From: Cryptomeria japonica | Taxonomy: Eukaryota; Streptophyta; Pinopsida; Cupressales; Cupressaceae | DNA length: 62,000 nt | Direction of reading: 5' to 3' | Assembly (NCBI RefSeq): GCF_030272615.1 | Contig: NC_081410.1 | Span: forward strand, 122,977,640 to 123,039,639 | Shown: positions 59,974 through 62,000 of the stretch, one piece after another | Position numbering within the stretch: position 1 is the first letter of the stretch | How the letters are laid out: every line of letters begins with the position of its first letter | Notes under the pieces: model-generated | Database searches by the model: none | What the model saw: only the letters and a program-made list of their open reading frames with translations | Told to the model about the DNA's origin: nothing | Translations under genes and position numbers: made by a program

Positions 59974-60319
59974 TGTTGTCGGCATAAATTGCCTGTTGTT
60001 ATGTTTGATAATATTTGTTATCCAACAATGTATTAATTAATTGTATTGAGTGGGTTGTCAATCTCAAGTAGTTATGTGTCAGTTGGTTGACGGTTGTGTA
60101 CCTCTTGGCAACCGTCGGGTCCTTTAAATATGTCGTGAACTGCCAAGGAAGGGGCATGTTATTGTCGGATCTATTGTAATCCTTGGTCGACCATCCTTGG
60201 TCTCTTCTCTGTAATAATTGAATGTGCGAATAAAGATATATTTTACTGCCGTGTCTGGTATGCATTGCCATGTACATTATTATTTCCTGTATTTAATTTA
60301 ACAGTTGTAGCGGTAAACA
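59974..60319 (+). repeat. 3' LTR of element C
   Basis: 346 bp, TGTTGTCGGC to GCGGTAAACA, followed by AACAC. A few differences from the 5' LTR indicate an insertion that is not brand new. Confidence 0.92.
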
Positions 60320-60394
60320 AACACTTGTATCACTTACCAAAAATATACAAAAATTATGTAATTCTTTTGACAACTAGGCACTAGGCAAAGTTGT

Positions 60395-60520
60395 TTGGGT
60401 TGTTATATATGTACATATGTACATTACGTACATATATATGTATGTATATACATCTGTGTATATATACATATACATATACATATATAAACACATACATGTG
60501 TATGTGTACGTGTACGTGTA

Positions 60521-60551
<31 letters not shown>

Positions 60552-60846
60552 GGGTATGTGTATGTGTATGTGCGTGTGTATGCGTATGTGGGTGTGTGTG
60601 TCCATGTGTATGTGTGTGTGTGTATATATGTGTGGGACGCGGCTAATCTAGCTCCAAAACGGCTGACTAACCTTTGTGTTATACACATAATTGAAAAATA
60701 AAAGACGCGGCTAATTTTGCCGAGCACGACCGAGATCTGTAATTTTCAACTTACCCTCGTGTTATGTGGAAATCGTGGCTTTTTGGAGCCAGATTAGCTA
60801 CAGCCACATGTATATGTGTGTGTGTGTGTGTCCGTGTCTGTGTCTA

Positions 60847-60879
<33 letters not shown>

Positions 60880-60910
60880 GTGTGTGTGTGCATGTGTGTG
60901 TGTATGTTTG
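60395..60910. repeat. TATG/TG microsatellites around a small inverted repeat
   Basis: 60395-60640 is a (TA, CATA, TGTATG)n run; 60808-60910 is (TG)n with TATG interruptions. Between them, 60648-60670 (GCGGCTAATCTAGCTCCAAAA) pairs with 60779-60799 (TTTTGGAGCCAGATTAGCT) and GACGCGGCTAAT is repeated at 60647 and 60704. This looks like a tiny foldback element lodged in a microsatellite. 60968-60985 is a short A-run. Confidence 0.6.
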
Positions 60911-61110
60911 AATAACAATAGAACCAACATAAATGGAAGGCAGAATTTATGAGATGTAATTTTGGAAAACTTGGTTTCAAAAAAAAAAAAAAACTCAACA
61001 TGAATGGAGAAGGAAGACCTCAGCAGCCATATGGATGTAATAGTAACATACATTTCTAAAAATAACTTATGGAGTGAAAGAACAAAATATAACTGCATGC
61101 TTAATCTTAC

Positions 61111-61208
61111 CAACAAATTTGATGTCTGTGTTATCTACAAGCCATTGTGCCCCATCTTTCATAAAGCCAACATAACTTGTATCGAATTGTCTTTTCCACA
61201 TGAGACGC
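61111..61208 (-). CDS. Exon of the cyclase/kynurenine-formamidase-like gene
   Basis: This 98-bp minus-strand exon has an AG acceptor at 61209-61210 (TTTTAATAG) and a GTAAGA donor from 61110. After the first base it encodes [27 protein letters not shown] and DIKFV, with a final G that starts the next codon. The peptide matches the conserved middle of plant cyclase-family proteins (metal-dependent hydrolases related to kynurenine formamidase), immediately before the IDYLSVAAYDD block found at 11693-11763. The phase match across the two exons is exact. No stop or shift: it looks functional. Upstream exons, including the metal-binding HxGTHxDxPxH region, are outside the window. Confidence 0.88.
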
Positions 61209-62000
61209 CTATTAAAAGGTCAAAACGTTAAATTCAGTGCATCTTACAACAAGTATTTGGGCATTCACATAATTAAGAGTTCAAATGGCATGGAATATCA
61301 GCAGAAATTAGAAAGCAGGTAAATTATAACAATATCCCACAAATGCCTCGGAATGCTAAAGAAAGAGAGGTCATACCAAGATGCAAGACAGAGAAAATTA
61401 TATTGAACTAAATTTATAAATCAATGGAGGAATCAAAAAAAAATTCACATGAAAGAGTTTCAAATGGGACCAGAGTTGATCATAACTAAGAAACCTAACT
61501 ACACTAAAACAACTAAACCATAAATAAGAGTCACCAAAATAACAAGATAAAGAAGAATTGAAAAATTATTTAAATGTCACTTTCCATTGGAAAGAACATA
61601 TATTACAAAATTAGTGACTTTCCAGCTAGTGTACATTAGTAAATTTGTAATTTTGTAGCAAGGAAACAAGATAGTTACATTTTCTGATTTTCAAAAAGTT
61701 TGTGGTTATAAACTCCCCAGCAGTCAGGAAGCTATTGCCTATTACTGCTAGTTCAGTCAGTGATTATCAATTAGCTAAAGTTGGAGTGGGCATTAATTTG
61801 GTATTTAGGGTTATATAGAATATCAATATGCAGATTAACAAATGGTTTTTTAAACTTGAACCCAAGCATTCGTGGCTAGGGACTTGCCTGCTAAGAACCT
61901 TTATTTGCCTCAATTGTAAGATAGAGAAGAATCGCCAAAACTAGGTTATACTGTTAATGTGCAAACCTACCTATATTAGCACTGTATATAAAAATGTTGT
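61209..62000. other. Intron upstream of the 61111-61208 exon
   Basis: AT-rich sequence without further exon, repeat or element that I recognise. On the gene model it is the next intron toward the gene's 5' end. Confidence 0.5.

Larger units (their letters stand above)
55541..60319 (+). mobile_element. Gag-protease-only LTR element C, structurally complete
   Basis: LTRs at 55541-55890 and 59974-60319 with a 5-bp duplication AACAC (55536-55540 and 60320-60324), a tRNA-Asp-type primer-binding site and a polypurine tract. The interior codes for gag with zinc knuckles and a retropepsin, then goes straight to a unique 3' ORF and a GTAC-rich tract; no RT, RNase H or integrase is present. It is therefore a non-autonomous element related to element A. 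LTR ends, PPT layout and GTAC tract are shared with A, which retains the pol that C lacks. Confidence 0.92.
11764..61110 (-). other. Giant intron (about 49.3 kb) of the cyclase-like gene
   Basis: The intron runs from the GT donor after the 61111-61208 exon to the AG acceptor before the 11693-11763 exon. It is phase 1 on both sides: G from the upstream exon plus GA from the downstream exon make the Gly of the conserved FVG-IDYL junction. It contains nearly all the transposons described here, in both orientations. Splicing over this distance is inferred from exon identity and phase, not from transcripts. A tandem or misassembled gene copy is the main alternative. Confidence 0.75.

Noticed and set aside
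60395-60910. Long open frames rich in Tyr/Val/Cys/Met or His/Thr
   Set aside because: They are translations of TATG and TG microsatellites in several frames and both strands, not genes.

Overview
Kind of sequence. The window looks like plant nuclear DNA from a species with a very large, retrotransposon-packed genome; a gymnosperm is my best guess (inference). What can be read is two short exons of one host gene plus a nested series of transposable elements, most of them decayed.

Host gene. Both recognisable host exons are on the minus strand and belong to one plant cyclase/kynurenine-formamidase-like gene: 61111-61208 and 11693-11763. They join in phase to give a continuous conserved peptide, so 11764-61110 (about 49.3 kb, most of the window) is one intron. 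The last coding exon was not found and probably lies beyond position 1; upstream exons lie beyond 62000.

Layout. 1567-7560: 5'-truncated Ty3/gypsy element A (minus) with pol remnants, an extra 3' ORF and a GTAC-rich tract. 7565-7705: copia scrap. 8840-10560: LINE ORF1 remnant. 13161-15313 plus 34842-35695: one copy of a 2.6-kb copia-LTR-like repeat, split by a 19.5-kb insertion and carrying a 378-bp hAT-like MITE; an uninterrupted copy sits at 43744-46359. 15314-34841: a giant solo LTR (plus) into which a second copy of the same family (minus, gag-pol, family B) inserted. 35696-37790: copia remnant. 37793-38328: solo LTR. 38520-42948: non-autonomous long-LTR element. 46407-48050: truncated LINE. 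48832-49925: hAT-like non-autonomous element. 52149-54810: internally duplicated hAT transposase pseudogene. 55541-60319: structurally complete gag-protease-only LTR element C, a relative of A. 60395-60910: microsatellites.

Most interesting system. A target-site duplication, an empty site in the same window and two independent copies indicate that the family-B LTR is about 7.7 kb long and carries within it a reading frame of about 1,071 codons with its own upstream TATA box. Upstream of that frame is an array of 11-14 short hairpins spaced almost exactly 166 or 176 bp apart. The ORF shares a domain with the extra 3' ORF of element A. Two other elements carry tandem hairpins whose arms change together, a covariation pattern that suggests structured RNA or foldback DNA.
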